Shown here piece by piece: positions 17,199 through 25,099 of a stretch of 44,751 bases of DNA (positions within the stretch are counted from its first letter, which is position 1; every line of letters starts with the position of its first letter). The notes under the pieces are model-generated. The model saw only the letters and a program-made list of their open reading frames with translations, ran no database searches and was not told the DNA's origin. The DNA lies in contig CANTCS010000010.1 in the NCBI GenBank assembly GCA_947652375.1, positions 1-44,751 of the forward strand. The letters are read 5' to 3'. A program made the translations under genes and the position numbers. Source of the DNA: an uncultured Mollicutes bacterium. Lineage in GTDB: Bacteria > Bacillota_I > Bacilli_A > RF39 > UBA660.

Positions 17199-18774
17199 AC
17201 AAGTAAAAATACCAATCGAATTAGATAAAAAAAATGAGATTATATTTCGAATTTCAAAAAAATTACAATTAAATCAAAAATTAATAAAAAATTATAAAAT
17301 AATAAAAAAATCAATTGATGCAAGAGATAAAAATAATATTTTCTATGTATATGAATTTGATGTTTTATGTGATAGGGAAGATAAAATATTAAAAGAAAAC
17401 AAAAATAAAGATATTTTTAAAACTCCAAAAGAAACTTATCATTTTTCAATTTCTGGGACAATTCCTTTAAAAGAAAAAATTATAATAATAGGTAGTGGAC
17501 CAAGTGGTTTATTTGCAGCTTATATGTTAGCTAGTGCTGGTTATAAGCCTTTAATACTTGAAAGAGGAGAAAGAATTGAAGATAGGGTTAAAACAGTTGA
17601 AGATTTTTTTATAACTAATACTTTAAATAAAAATTCAAATATCCAATTTGGTGAAGGTGGAGCAGGAACTTTTAGTGATGGAAAACTTAATACATTAGCT
17701 AAAGATAAATTTAATAGGAATAAAAGAGTTTTTGAAATATTTGTAGAAAATGGAGCACCAGAAGAAATAATGTATGAAGCTAAGCCACATATTGGAACAG
17801 ATGTTTTAAGAAAAGTAATAATTAATATGCGAAATAAAATTATTTCTATGGGTGGAGAATTCCGTTATAACTCTTTGGTTACTGATTTAATAATAGAAAA
17901 TAACTCAATTAAAGCTTTAGAAATAAATGAAAAAGAAATTATTAAAGCACAAATTGTAGTTTTGGCAATTGGCCATTCTGCTAGAGAAACTTTTTATATG
18001 TTAAAGGAAAAGGGGGTTGTAATGCGAGCTAAGAACTTTGCCGTGGGAGTTAGAATCGAACATCCTCAAGAAATGATTAGTGAGAATCAATATGGGAAAT
18101 ATTATAAATTATTAGAACCAGCAAGCTATAAGCTTACTTATCAAACTAGTAAGGGGCGAGGAGTTTATTCTTTTTGTATGTGTCCAGGTGGATTTGTTGT
18201 TAATGCTTCAAGTGAAGAGGGATGTTTAGTAGTTAATGGAATGAGTAATTATAAAAGGGATGAAGTTAATGCTAATAGTGCTTTAGTGGTCACGGTTAAT
18301 AAAGAGGACTTTGGAGATGATCCTTTATCAGGAATTGAGTTTCAACGTAAGTTAGAAAGGAAAGCTTTTGAACTTGGAGGAGGAGTTATACCTATCCAGC
18401 TCTACGAGGATTTTTGTTGTTGTATAGAAAGTAAAAAACTAGGAAAAATTGGGCCTAATGTCATGGGAGGTTATAGTTTTGCTGATTTAAATCAACTTTT
18501 ACCAGAATATATTAGTGAAGCTTTAAAAGAGGCAATTCCTTATTTTGATCAGAAAATAAATGGTTTTGCAAGGAAAGATGCTATTTTACTTGGAATTGAG
18601 AGTAGAACTAGCTCACCAGTTGTGATTGTTCGAGACGAAAAAGGTATTTCTAATATAGATGGGTTATATCCTTGTGGTGAGGGAGCTGGATATGCTGGAG
18701 GAATTACAACATCGGCAATTGATGGTGTGAAAACAGCAGAGAAAATTGCCATGATTTATAAATGTATTGATTAA
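17185..18774 (+). CDS. COG2509-type FAD-dependent dehydrogenase
   Basis: A flavoprotein of 529 residues. The N-terminal 85 residues form the small domain of this family, starting IRVRQVKIPIEL and including KKSIDARDKNN. The FAD domain follows with IIGSGPSGLFAAYMLASAG and ILERGE, then GEGGAGTFSDGKLNT and VLAIGHSARETF, and ends with PCGEGAGYAGGITTSAIDG. The start is a GTG at 17185 inside the end of the previous gene; this gives the N-terminus expected for the family, and no ATG is available before the FAD domain. No strong ribosome binding site is present, so translation is probably coupled. The reaction is not known. Two unrelated-substrate flavoproteins in one operon suggest a shared redox function. 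Confidence 0.88.
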   Translation: MIRVRQVKIPIELDKKNEIIFRISKKLQLNQKLIKNYKIIKKSIDARDKNNIFYVYEFDVLCDREDKILKENKNKDIFKTPKETYHFSISGTIPLKEKIIIIGSGPSGLFAAYMLASAGYKPLILERGERIEDRVKTVEDFFITNTLNKNSNIQFGEGGAGTFSDGKLNTLAKDKFNRNKRVFEIFVENGAPEEIMYEAKPHIGTDVLRKVIINMRNKIISMGGEFRYNSLVTDLIIENNSIKALEINEKEIIKAQIVVLAIGHSARETFYMLKEKGVVMRAKNFAVGVRIEHPQEMISENQYGKYYKLLEPASYKLTYQTSKGRGVYSFCMCPGGFVVNASSEEGCLVVNGMSNYKRDEVNANSALVVTVNKEDFGDDPLSGIEFQRKLERKAFELGGGVIPIQLYEDFCCCIESKKLGKIGPNVMGGYSFADLNQLLPEYISEALKEAIPYFDQKINGFARKDAILLGIESRTSSPVVIVRDEKGISNIDGLYPCGEGAGYAGGITTSAIDGVKTAEKIAMIYKCID

Positions 18775-18878
18775 ATATTAAAGTAAGATCTGAGAGCTTT
18801 TAAATTGTAAAGTGATGTACTTTTTAGTGAATTTAGAATTTTTCTAGAAGAATTTAAATACATATATTTGTTTATACA

Positions 18879-18887
18879 TGATATAAT
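18879..18887 (+). promoter_or_regulatory. extended -10 promoter of the YugP-like gene
   Basis: TGATATAAT lies 13 bases before AGGAGG and 25 before the ATG at 18913. No TTGACA-like -35 is seen at the usual distance. Confidence 0.55.
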
Positions 18888-18912
18888 ATTAGCAATAATT
18901 AGGAGGAAAAAA

Positions 18913-19599
18913 ATGAATTATTATGGTATAGATTGGTTAATTTTTATTTTGACTTTTGTAATAACTTTAGGAGCGCAAGCTTATATTAATGTTACTTATA
19001 AAAAAATGAAAAGAATTGATGCTAGAAGCAGTAAATCTGGTAGAGAAGTTGCAAGATTGATATTAGATAGTAATGGACTGCAAGAAGTTAATGTTGTAGA
19101 AACTAGTGGTGTTTTAAGTGATCATTATGATTCGAGGAAAAAAGTTGTTAGATTATCTCCTGATGTTTATAGCAATACTTCAATAGCGTCTATTAGTGTT
19201 GCAGCGCATGAATGTGGACATGCTATTCAAGATAAAAATGGCTATATGTTTTTGAGAATTAGAAATAGTATTATTCCTTTAGTTAATTTTGCTTCTACTG
19301 CAGGATATATAGCTATTTTAATTGGACTATTTACATCGGCGTTAGGGTTTTTATGGATTGGAATAGGATTAGAAGTTGTAATTTTAGTTTTTCAAGCTTT
19401 AACTTTACCTGTTGAGATAGATGCTTCAAAAAAAGCATTAAAGGAATTAGAAAAACTTGAAATTTTAGATCAAAAAGAAAAATATAAAAGTAAAAAGATG
19501 CTTATGGCAGCAGCTTTAACTTATATTGCAGCAGTTGCTACTGCAGTACTTGAGATTTTAAGATTAATTTTAATTGCAAAGTCTAGGGATGAAGATTAG
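18913..19599 (+). CDS. YugP-like neutral zinc metallopeptidase (Zn_peptidase_2)
   Basis: A membrane-embedded metallopeptidase of 228 residues. It has an N-terminal membrane helix (about 7-25), a conserved LILDSNGL / LSDHYDSRKKVVRLSPDVY segment, the zinc motif HECGH (99-103) in SVAAHECGHAIQ, two or three further membrane helices, and a terminal helix. This is the layout of YugP and its relatives. The ATG at 18913 follows AGGAGGAAAAAA; the frame is open to 18868, but those extra 15 codons would cover the promoter. It lies directly upstream of the MYG1-family gene with nine bases between. Its natural substrate is unknown. Confidence 0.9.
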   Translation: MNYYGIDWLIFILTFVITLGAQAYINVTYKKMKRIDARSSKSGREVARLILDSNGLQEVNVVETSGVLSDHYDSRKKVVRLSPDVYSNTSIASISVAAHECGHAIQDKNGYMFLRIRNSIIPLVNFASTAGYIAILIGLFTSALGFLWIGIGLEVVILVFQALTLPVEIDASKKALKELEKLEILDQKEKYKSKKMLMAAALTYIAAVATAVLEILRLILIAKSRDED

Positions 19600-19608
19600 A
19601 GGGATTTT

Positions 19609-20514
19609 ATGATAACATTTGTTAATAGTATGGAAGAGGCTAATTGTATAACTCATAGTGGGACGATGCATGCTGATGATGTTTTTGCAACAGCTTTTTT
19701 AGAGCTTTATTTAAAAAATATTAAACTTTTTAGAACGAATTTAGTAAACAAAGAAAAGCTTAATAAAGAAACAATAGTATATGATATTGGAAGAGAAAAA
19801 TTTGATCATCATCAAATAGGGGCATTGAAAAGGGAAAATGGAATAACTTATTGTTCTTTTGGACTTCTTTGGAAAGAGTATGGGAAAAAGTTTTTGAATG
19901 ATAGAAAAATACAGTATTTAGATGATGTGTTTATAGGAATTGATTTAGATTTAATTGAGGGGATAGATGCTGATGATAATGGAGTATTTCCTAAAATTGA
20001 TGCAAATTATAAAGTTAAGACACTTAGTAATGTGATAAAACTATTTAACCCTAGCTATAATTCATCAGAAAATGAAAATGACCAGTTTTTAAGAGCTGTT
20101 AATGTTGCTAAAAGTATTTTAGAAGAAGAGATTTCATATATTACGGGAAAGGTAATTGCATTTAAAAAAATGCAAAAAATTATTGATAATTTAGATGATA
20201 AAAAATATTTAATTTTAGATGAGTATGTGCCCTATGAAGAGGCAATTTTGAATAATCAAAAAGCTAATAATCTTTTATTTGTGGTATTTCCTTCTAATAG
20301 AGGAGGATATGCTATTAAAACTCTTCCTAAAAGTATAGAAGATAAAACTTCAAGGATGGAGATGCCTTTAGAATGGGCAGGTCTTAGCGGAGAGAATTTA
20401 GAAAATGTTTCTTTAATAAAAGGTTTGAATTTTTGCCATCTAGGACGTTTTTTAGTGAACTGTGAGACATTAGAGGCAGTTTACAAAGTTTTAGAATATT
20501 TGTGTCAAGAATAA
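19609..20514 (+). CDS. MYG1-family (UPF0160) putative DHH-type hydrolase/exonuclease
   Basis: A protein of 301 residues in the MYG1/GAMP family, related to DHH phosphoesterases. Motif I is THSGTMHADDVFATA with the metal-binding His and Asp pair, followed by VYDIGREKFDHHQ (the DHH motif) and GIDLDLIEGIDADDNG (a further acidic set). The C-terminal part has FPSNRGGYAIKTLP and HLGRFLVNC, also conserved. Eukaryotic MYG1 is reported to be a 3'-5' RNA exonuclease; activity in bacteria is not established. It shares a unit with the YugP-like peptidase, with GAGGG before the ATG. Confidence 0.88.
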   Translation: MITFVNSMEEANCITHSGTMHADDVFATAFLELYLKNIKLFRTNLVNKEKLNKETIVYDIGREKFDHHQIGALKRENGITYCSFGLLWKEYGKKFLNDRKIQYLDDVFIGIDLDLIEGIDADDNGVFPKIDANYKVKTLSNVIKLFNPSYNSSENENDQFLRAVNVAKSILEEEISYITGKVIAFKKMQKIIDNLDDKKYLILDEYVPYEEAILNNQKANNLLFVVFPSNRGGYAIKTLPKSIEDKTSRMEMPLEWAGLSGENLENVSLIKGLNFCHLGRFLVNCETLEAVYKVLEYLCQE

Positions 20515-20569
20515 GATGTTTTATTGATAATTATTTAATATAAGTTTATCATATATAATGAGGTGTTGT

Positions 20570-21148
20570 ATGTATTATAATTTAAGAAAAGAAATTTTAA
20601 AGAGTGTGATAATTATAGGTTTTATATTATTATTTGCTATAGTATCGATATATTATATTTATAATAAGTTTCAAGATGACAGAAGTGTTGATTTTAATTC
20701 GGAGTCATTAGATGTTACTTATCATGAATCAACAGGAGATGAGATATCTCTTAGTAAAATAATCCCAGTTACAGATTCTGTTGGTTTGTCTTCTAAAGCT
20801 TATAATGTTACAATAAAAAATAATTTAACAGAGAAAGTTAATTATAAATTAAGAGTTATTGAAGATAATGAAAAAATTTTAGAGGATGGTTGTAAAGATT
20901 CTTTAATTTCTTATGACAATATAAAAATTTCTGTTAAAGAGGGGAATAAGGAATCTAAAATTTTCTATTTTAACGAATTAGATTTTGGGTTATTATTAGA
21001 ATCTAAGCTTAATGCTATGGAAACGAAGGAAATAGCTATTAGAGTATGGATTGATAAAAATAGTAGTCTTCCTTTAGGGGCTAGTATGCATTATCATGGA
21101 AAAATACAAGTGATAGAGGATGATAGAAGTATAGCTATAAATAATTAA
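20570..21148 (+). CDS. membrane-anchored TasA-like beta-sandwich protein
   Basis: A surface protein of 192 residues. A membrane helix (about 10-30) is followed by a beta-rich domain. The run IPVTDSVGLSSKAYNVTIKN, then FYFNELDFGLLLESKLNAM and EIAIRVWIDKN, matches by eye a common Firmicute layout in which TasA/camelysin-like domains follow an anchor (P-x-SD-x-xGL, a short Ig-like body, then LRLWID). I choose the ATG at 20570, just after GAGGTG; the ATG at 20558 lies upstream of that site. It sits next to yceD-rpmF with nine bases between, so it is probably co-transcribed with them, although its likely partners lie at 25-33 kb. The function is probably structural, but no ligand can be named. Confidence 0.6.
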   Translation: MYYNLRKEILKSVIIIGFILLFAIVSIYYIYNKFQDDRSVDFNSESLDVTYHESTGDEISLSKIIPVTDSVGLSSKAYNVTIKNNLTEKVNYKLRVIEDNEKILEDGCKDSLISYDNIKISVKEGNKESKIFYFNELDFGLLLESKLNAMETKEIAIRVWIDKNSSLPLGASMHYHGKIQVIEDDRSIAINN

Positions 21149-21157
21149 GGAGAAAAT

Positions 21158-21637
21158 ATGGAGATTGATTTAAGTTTATTGCACAGTAATACAGTATCTG
21201 AAATAGATATTTCTAACAATTATGATTTAGATTTAGAATATTATAAGAATTCTACAATTATTAGATTAGATAATATTGAAGTAAAAGGAAAAATATATCG
21301 AGATGAGGATGAGGAAGGGGAGTTAACAGACTATATAAAATGTAATATTAAGGGTGAAATGATTATACCAGATTCGATTTCTTTAGAAGAGGTAAATTAT
21401 CCATATAATATAGATTATGATGACGTTATAGAAGAAAATTGTAAAAAAAATCAAAATACTCTTGATATTTTTCAATTTTTATGGGAAAATATTGTCCTAG
21501 AGGTCCCCTTACAGTTTACTAAGGTTGAAGATCTCAGTAAATTTCATGGGGATGGATGGAAATTAATTAGTGAAGATGACCTAAAAGATTTTAACAATCC
21601 ATTTAGTGATTTATTAAAAGATATAGAGAAGGAGTGA
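21158..21637 (+). CDS. yceD: YceD/DUF177 family protein
   Basis: A protein of 159 residues in the YceD (DUF177) family, encoded directly before the gene for ribosomal protein L32 in most bacteria. Visible features are the early strand VKGKIYRDEDEEGELTDYI, the CNIKGEM stretch with a single Cys in place of the C-xx-C seen in some members, the acidic middle, and DIFQFLWENIVLEVPL. In Escherichia coli and in plants the family is linked to 23S rRNA accumulation. The ATG follows AAGGAGAAAAT. It ends six bases before rpmF. Confidence 0.85.
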   Translation: MEIDLSLLHSNTVSEIDISNNYDLDLEYYKNSTIIRLDNIEVKGKIYRDEDEEGELTDYIKCNIKGEMIIPDSISLEEVNYPYNIDYDDVIEENCKKNQNTLDIFQFLWENIVLEVPLQFTKVEDLSKFHGDGWKLISEDDLKDFNNPFSDLLKDIEKE

Positions 21638-21643
21638 GATTAA

Positions 21644-21853
21644 ATGATGAAATTAGACATTCAAATGTTTGCCGTTCCTTTCCGTAAAGTTTCTAAAACT
21701 AGAAAGAGAATGAGAAGAAGTCATAATGCTATGGAAATTCCTGGAATGACTAAATGCTCTAGTTGCGGAGAAATGATTAAGCCTCATAGAGTTTGTCCAA
21801 AATGTGGAAGTTATAAAGGAAAAGTAGAAGTAGTTAAAAATGAAGCAGCATAG
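21644..21853 (+). CDS. rpmF: 50S ribosomal protein L32 with an unusual N-terminal leader
   Basis: Ribosomal protein L32, 69 residues. The body starts [18 protein letters not shown] and has the zinc ribbon C38-x2-C41 and C51-x2-C54. Ahead of the usual AVPFRK start there are nine extra residues, giving [16 protein letters not shown] (21629-21634) lies nine bases before the ATG at 21644, so the leader is translated; the internal ATG at 21665 has no ribosome binding site. LDIQMFA closely resembles the LxLQFFA leader of Firmicute L27, which the protease Prp removes. The gene is the last of the yceD unit and ends in a terminator containing its stop codon. Confidence 0.95.
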   Translation: MMKLDIQMFAVPFRKVSKTRKRMRRSHNAMEIPGMTKCSSCGEMIKPHRVCPKCGSYKGKVEVVKNEAA

Positions 21854-21865
21854 GCTGCTTTTTTT
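21843..21865 (+). terminator. intrinsic terminator of the yceD-rpmF unit
   Basis: A perfect seven-pair stem AAGCAGC/GCTGCTT has the loop ATAG (the L32 stop is in the loop) and is followed by five T. Confidence 0.85.
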
Positions 21866-22347
21866 GTGGAATTTTTAGTTGTTTTTAGTAAATAAGTTAG
21901 AAATTATAATGAGAAATATTTATTAGATAATGAAGAAAAAAGAAGGAAGTTATTGTTTTAGAAAAATCTATTTGAAAATTATTATTGTTTGACTAAAAAG
22001 TAGAGTAGTAATAGAAAAATGTAATAACTTAAAAATTATAAAATATTCTTAAGATATTTTACATAATACATTTAGGAATATTTTAATCTATTTTAAATAA
22101 ATTTAATATTATATTTTGATGAATTTATTGCTTATTAACTATTAAATATAGATTGAGTAAAAACTTTAAAATGGCTAGTTTTATAGTTAAAGGGATGGTT
22201 GATAAAAAAGAAGAAACTTGTAATTATAAAGTACTATTGCCTATTTATAGAAATGGTAATGTTGTAAAATGATAAATTTTATACTAAAAATTTAGATATT
22301 ATGTGATGGGACTTTATTTATAGGCCTACATATAGAAACTCAAATAT

Positions 22348-22371
22348 ATTTTACTACTAATTTACTACTTT
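22348..22371 (+). repeat. 24-bp direct repeat, left copy
   Basis: Bases 22348-22371, starting ATTTTACTACTAATT, are identical to 23238-23261. The unit itself contains TTTACTACT twice. The two copies lie 890 bp apart and bracket one gene and a structured RNA region. Confidence 0.8.
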
Positions 22372-22385
22372 ATAAATAGAAGTTA

Positions 22386-22394
22386 TGATATAAT
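22386..22394 (+). promoter_or_regulatory. extended -10 promoter of the orphan gene
   Basis: TGATATAAT lies 15 bases after the left 24-bp repeat, so the repeat occupies the -35 region. AGGAGG follows at 22434-22439. Confidence 0.55.
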
Positions 22395-22446
22395 ATAAAA
22401 AAGAAATATTTCAAATATACAATACAAAAATTTAGGAGGATTAAAA

Positions 22447-22992
22447 ATGGAAACTGTAATTATAACAGAAGGACAAAGAAATGAATTGTGTAGTGAATTA
22501 GCAAGATTAACATTTGAATTTAGAAAAGATAAAAATGTTGAATGTATTTGCTTTGCTACATATAAAAGCCTAATTACTGGTAATGGTATTATTATGGGTA
22601 ATGTTTTGGAATTCACTTTAGTAAGAGAAGGTGGTGAAAAAGATTTAGAAGAAAAACTTAAAGAATATAATTCGTCACATCAAACACATGATTTTGTTAG
22701 AAAATCTGGATTTAAAATTTATTTTGGTACCATAGACTCAAGAGAATACGCAAGAGAAGATTTAAAAAATAATCTAATAAATTCAAAAATCTTATATGAT
22801 AAAAATGGAGAATTTACTGAAATACAAGTTAATAATGAGGTAAATGAAAATTATAATAATGAGGCTGAGGTTTTCCCACCACTAGATGAAGCATTAGATA
22901 GAGCAATGGATGTAGCACGTATGGAAAGAGACACAGAGGCTGTTAAAGAATTTACTAAATCAAGATTATTCCAACATATTATAAATATGTAA
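22447..22992 (+). CDS. orphan protein of unknown function between direct repeats
   Basis: I do not recognise this 181-residue protein with confidence. It is soluble, with no signal peptide. The first 115 residues alternate helices and strands (ELCSELARLTFEF, VECICFATYKSLI, GNVLEFTLVREGG, FKIYFGTIDSREY), and LKNNLINSKILYDKNG resembles the end of some nucleotidyltransferase-fold proteins. The glycine-serine and paired-Asp motifs needed for catalysis are not seen. The C-terminal 45 residues are acidic and helical (FPPLDEALDRAMDVARMERD). It has its own promoter and a strong AGGAGG. It stands alone within 1.6 kb of otherwise gene-free DNA, bracketed by 24-bp direct repeats, which suggests an acquired cassette. 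Confidence 0.6.
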   Translation: METVIITEGQRNELCSELARLTFEFRKDKNVECICFATYKSLITGNGIIMGNVLEFTLVREGGEKDLEEKLKEYNSSHQTHDFVRKSGFKIYFGTIDSREYAREDLKNNLINSKILYDKNGEFTEIQVNNEVNENYNNEAEVFPPLDEALDRAMDVARMERDTEAVKEFTKSRLFQHIINM

Positions 22993-23094
22993 TAAAAAAT
23001 TTAATTAACAATGAATTTTCCAAATAGACTTTATATATTGTTATAAACAAACTTTAAAATATATTAATCTTTATTTGCTACATGCTTCATGCTA

Positions 23095-23202
23095 CATAAT
23101 AAGGGTAATACTATCCTTATTATGGCGAAGACTTAAGTGGCTACGCCACTAGTCTCGCTCATAAAGTATATTCAGATACTATGGCATTCCGTAGTATTTT
23201 TT
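23095..23202 (+). ncRNA. structured RNA of three tandem hairpins, last one a terminator
   Basis: Hairpin 1 has a 13-pair stem (23095-23107 with 23112-23124, loop ATAC, one G-T pair). Hairpin 2 (23125-23158) has a GTGGC/GCCAC head with loop TAC, AGACT/AGTCT and GCG/CGC below it, plus small bulges. Hairpin 3 (23176-23197) has nine pairs with loop CATT and is followed by T residues, as in an intrinsic terminator. The GC content of 23120-23160 is well above the surroundings. A repeated GCTACAT (23078 and 23091) precedes hairpin 1. It could be a small RNA or a structured 3' end of the orphan gene's transcript. No known RNA family is claimed. Confidence 0.5.
23176..23202 (+). terminator. intrinsic terminator ending the structured RNA
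   Basis: ATACTATGG pairs with CCGTAGTAT (one T-G pair) around loop CATT, followed by five further T. Confidence 0.75.
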
Positions 23203-23237
23203 ATTATTTTCAATTTATGATTTAAAAAATTTCTAAA

Positions 23238-23261
23238 ATTTTACTACTAATTTACTACTTT
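23238..23261 (+). repeat. 24-bp direct repeat, right copy
   Basis: Identical to 22348-22371. The sequences outside the two copies differ at once on both sides, so the identity is confined to this unit. Confidence 0.8.
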
Positions 23262-23506
23262 TGAAAGCAAAAATATAAGAAATTATAAAAATATATGTGA
23301 ATATCTTTCAAAAATAAAAATGCTGTAAACTCTTATAAATAAAGGTTATAACGACATTTAAGAACCTATAAAAAGTTAGTTAAAAATATACAATATTTTT
23401 ACTTCAATATTTATTTAAAATTAAAAAGATGTACTTTAAAAATTTAGTTGATTTATGATAGTCTTTATTTTATAATTAAATATAGTAAGAATAGGCGGAT
23501 GATAGA

Positions 23507-24274
23507 ATGCAAAATAAACTTAAAAAGAACAAGAAGAACAAAAAAAAGATTACGTTAATGGAATTATTTTGTTTAGTTATAATATTAGGAACATTTTTAG
23601 CTATGGGAATTATTAGTCTTTCTGACTTTGTTTCTAAAACAAGAGATGATTTAGAATATCAAGAAGAAAATTTGGCTATAATTGCTGCTAAAAAATATTT
23701 AAAGAAGCATAACGATCTTCAGCCATCTGTATTAGGAGAAACTAGAAATTTAAAAGTAAAGGATTTGTATAATAGTAATTATTTAAAGGATAAATATAAT
23801 AACGCTTGTCTTGATAATTCTTATGTTCGAATATATAAATATTCTGATTCAGAGTATACATATACGCCATATATTTATTGTGATGGTGAGGAGAAGTCCC
23901 ATTATGAAATTATTCCAATGCCTATTGTAGAAATTAGGTTTTTAAAAGCAAATGATAAAGAAATAAAAAATACAAAAGTTACCTTAAAAGATAAATTTGA
24001 ATTGCTAATATCAGGAGGAATAAATAGTGATGGACAATACCTAGATATAGATAGTTATAGTTATGAAGTTTCTTCTAGATTAGAGAATGAGCAATTTATT
24101 GTAAATTATAATTCATCAGAGATAAATGTTAATTATGATGATGAAGTTGAAGTTACAAAATCAATTTATGATTATGTAACTGATATAAGAGTAAAGGAAG
24201 TTAAAATTGATGTTAGTGTAAAAAATGTTGCTGGAGGTAAAAAAGATTATACTATTTTGTTTAAAATAGTTTAA
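23507..24274 (+). CDS. type IV pilin-like (pseudopilin) secreted protein
   Basis: A 255-residue protein with a type IV prepilin-like start: a very basic 15-residue leader, then ITLMELFCLVIILGTFLAMG. The hydrophobic helix and the Glu at the usual +5-like place (TLMEL) match class III leaders, but Lys replaces the usual Gly before the cut (KK-ITLMEL), which may affect processing. Residues about 50-140 hold two cysteines (NNACLD and YIYCDG) that could pair. Residues 145-255 look like an Ig-like beta sandwich. No pilus assembly ATPase or prepilin peptidase is in the window. It precedes the PH-domain gene and the fibre locus but has its own weak ribosome binding site. Confidence 0.6.
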   Translation: MQNKLKKNKKNKKKITLMELFCLVIILGTFLAMGIISLSDFVSKTRDDLEYQEENLAIIAAKKYLKKHNDLQPSVLGETRNLKVKDLYNSNYLKDKYNNACLDNSYVRIYKYSDSEYTYTPYIYCDGEEKSHYEIIPMPIVEIRFLKANDKEIKNTKVTLKDKFELLISGGINSDGQYLDIDSYSYEVSSRLENEQFIVNYNSSEINVNYDDEVEVTKSIYDYVTDIRVKEVKIDVSVKNVAGGKKDYTILFKIV

Positions 24275-24454
24275 TTTTTAAATTATGTAAATATTTTTCG
24301 AATTTTGTTTGACATTTTATAGCCTTTACGTAAATATTTAATTGTTTTTTTATTATGTAAAATAGTGTAAAAAATATTGAAAATATTGAGTTTTTTAATA
24401 AAAACAGACATTTTTCTTTACTGTACAATAATTTTATATAAAATACGACAAATT

Positions 24455-24487
24455 GTGTAAAAACGTTTGTTCATTTTACACCTTTTT
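24455..24487 (+). terminator. inverted repeat before a T run, terminator or operator
   Basis: GTGTAAAA (24455-24462) and TTTTACAC (24474-24481) are perfect inverted arms 11 bases apart, followed by CC and six T. The related strings TGTAAAATAGTGTAAAA lie about 100 bases upstream, so an operator is also possible. It is 180 bases after the pilin-like gene. Confidence 0.4.
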
Positions 24488-24564
24488 TGTGCTTTTAAAT
24501 TGCAAATAATTTTCTTTTCTCTTATCTTATGATAAAATATTTTTAAGTGGAAGGTGGTAATTAA

Positions 24565-24960
24565 ATGGCTTATATAAAGTTTAAAGAACTAGCTAAATAT
24601 TTTGATTTTAAAACTGAGGTTTTGGAAGATTCTTTAGAAGACTATGCTAAAGAATATATAGATAGTGATAAAGAAAAGTTTATTTTTGCTTATAAGAATA
24701 GTAAAGACTATGTAGTTTTTACAGATAAAAGAATGATTCTTTTTGATCGCGATGCACTGGCTGTTTATTATAAAAAAATTCATATTATTCCTTATAAATC
24801 TATTTCTTCTAGTGCTATTAATTATAAGCCTGGGAAAGTAGAATTGTTATTTAGTTTAGATAGTGGTTATCAACTTCATATTAATTTTATAGAAATGAAT
24901 CATGATAAGAAAGAAAGAATTAAAAGAATTTATAAAATTATGACGAGTGCAAATATGTAA
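24565..24960 (+). CDS. bacterial PH-domain protein (bPH_1 type)
   Basis: A protein of 131 residues that is essentially one bacterial pleckstrin-homology-like domain. FIFAYKNSKDYVVFTDKRMILFDRD and HIIPYKSISSSAINYK match the conserved core of the bPH_1 family (FTDKR followed by IPYKSI). No membrane segment is present, so it is probably cytosolic or peripherally bound. AAGGTGG precedes the ATG. Family members usually form rings or bind partners; no function can be named here. A terminator follows, separating it from the sipW operon. Confidence 0.8.
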   Translation: MAYIKFKELAKYFDFKTEVLEDSLEDYAKEYIDSDKEKFIFAYKNSKDYVVFTDKRMILFDRDALAVYYKKIHIIPYKSISSSAINYKPGKVELLFSLDSGYQLHINFIEMNHDKKERIKRIYKIMTSANM

Positions 24961-24982
24961 TTATATTTATAGAATATTATAG

Positions 24983-25010
24983 TAATGTTTTTTATAACAT
25001 TATTTTTTTT
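24983..25010 (+). terminator. intrinsic terminator of the PH-domain gene
   Basis: TAATGTT/AACATTA, seven pairs with a six-base loop, is followed by eight T. Confidence 0.75.
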
Positions 25011-25030
25011 TAAAAAATTTTGTTTTTATA

Positions 25031-25059
25031 TTGACAAAAACAAAGTTTTAATATTGAAT
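25031..25059 (+). promoter_or_regulatory. promoter candidate of the fibre operon
   Basis: A perfect TTGACA at 25031-25036 lies directly after a terminator. At 17 bases spacing the -10 is TTGAAT (25054-25059), a partial match. It is one of only a few perfect -35 boxes noted in the window. Confidence 0.5.
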
Positions 25060-25099
25060 ATATAAACGAGACATTGAAATGTTATTGAGAGGTGTATTT

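Larger units (their letters stand above)
21866..22446 (+). other. gene-poor stretch with a 33-codon open frame
   Basis: About 580 bases without a convincing gene. The only frame worth noting is 22171-22272, 33 codons starting MASFIVKGMVDKKEE, without a ribosome binding site. It may be a gene remnant. A 24-bp repeat copy at 22348 and the promoter of the next gene end the stretch. Nothing else is seen; composition is strongly AT-rich. Confidence 0.5.
22993..23506 (+). other. gene-free stretch with structured RNA and right repeat
   Basis: About 510 bases with no coding frame I can support. It contains three consecutive hairpins (23095-23202), the right copy of the 24-bp repeat (23238-23261), and AT-rich DNA up to the pilin-like gene. 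A weak AGGCGG at 23493-23498 precedes the next ATG. Confidence 0.6.

Noticed and set aside
22171..22272. 33-codon open frame in the gene-poor stretch
   Set aside because: No ribosome binding site, no promoter and no recognisable motif; listed only as a possible remnant.
22348..23261. Calling the 24-bp repeats proven attachment sites
   Set aside because: No integrase or excisionase lies between or beside them and no empty site is available, so only a repeat is annotated.
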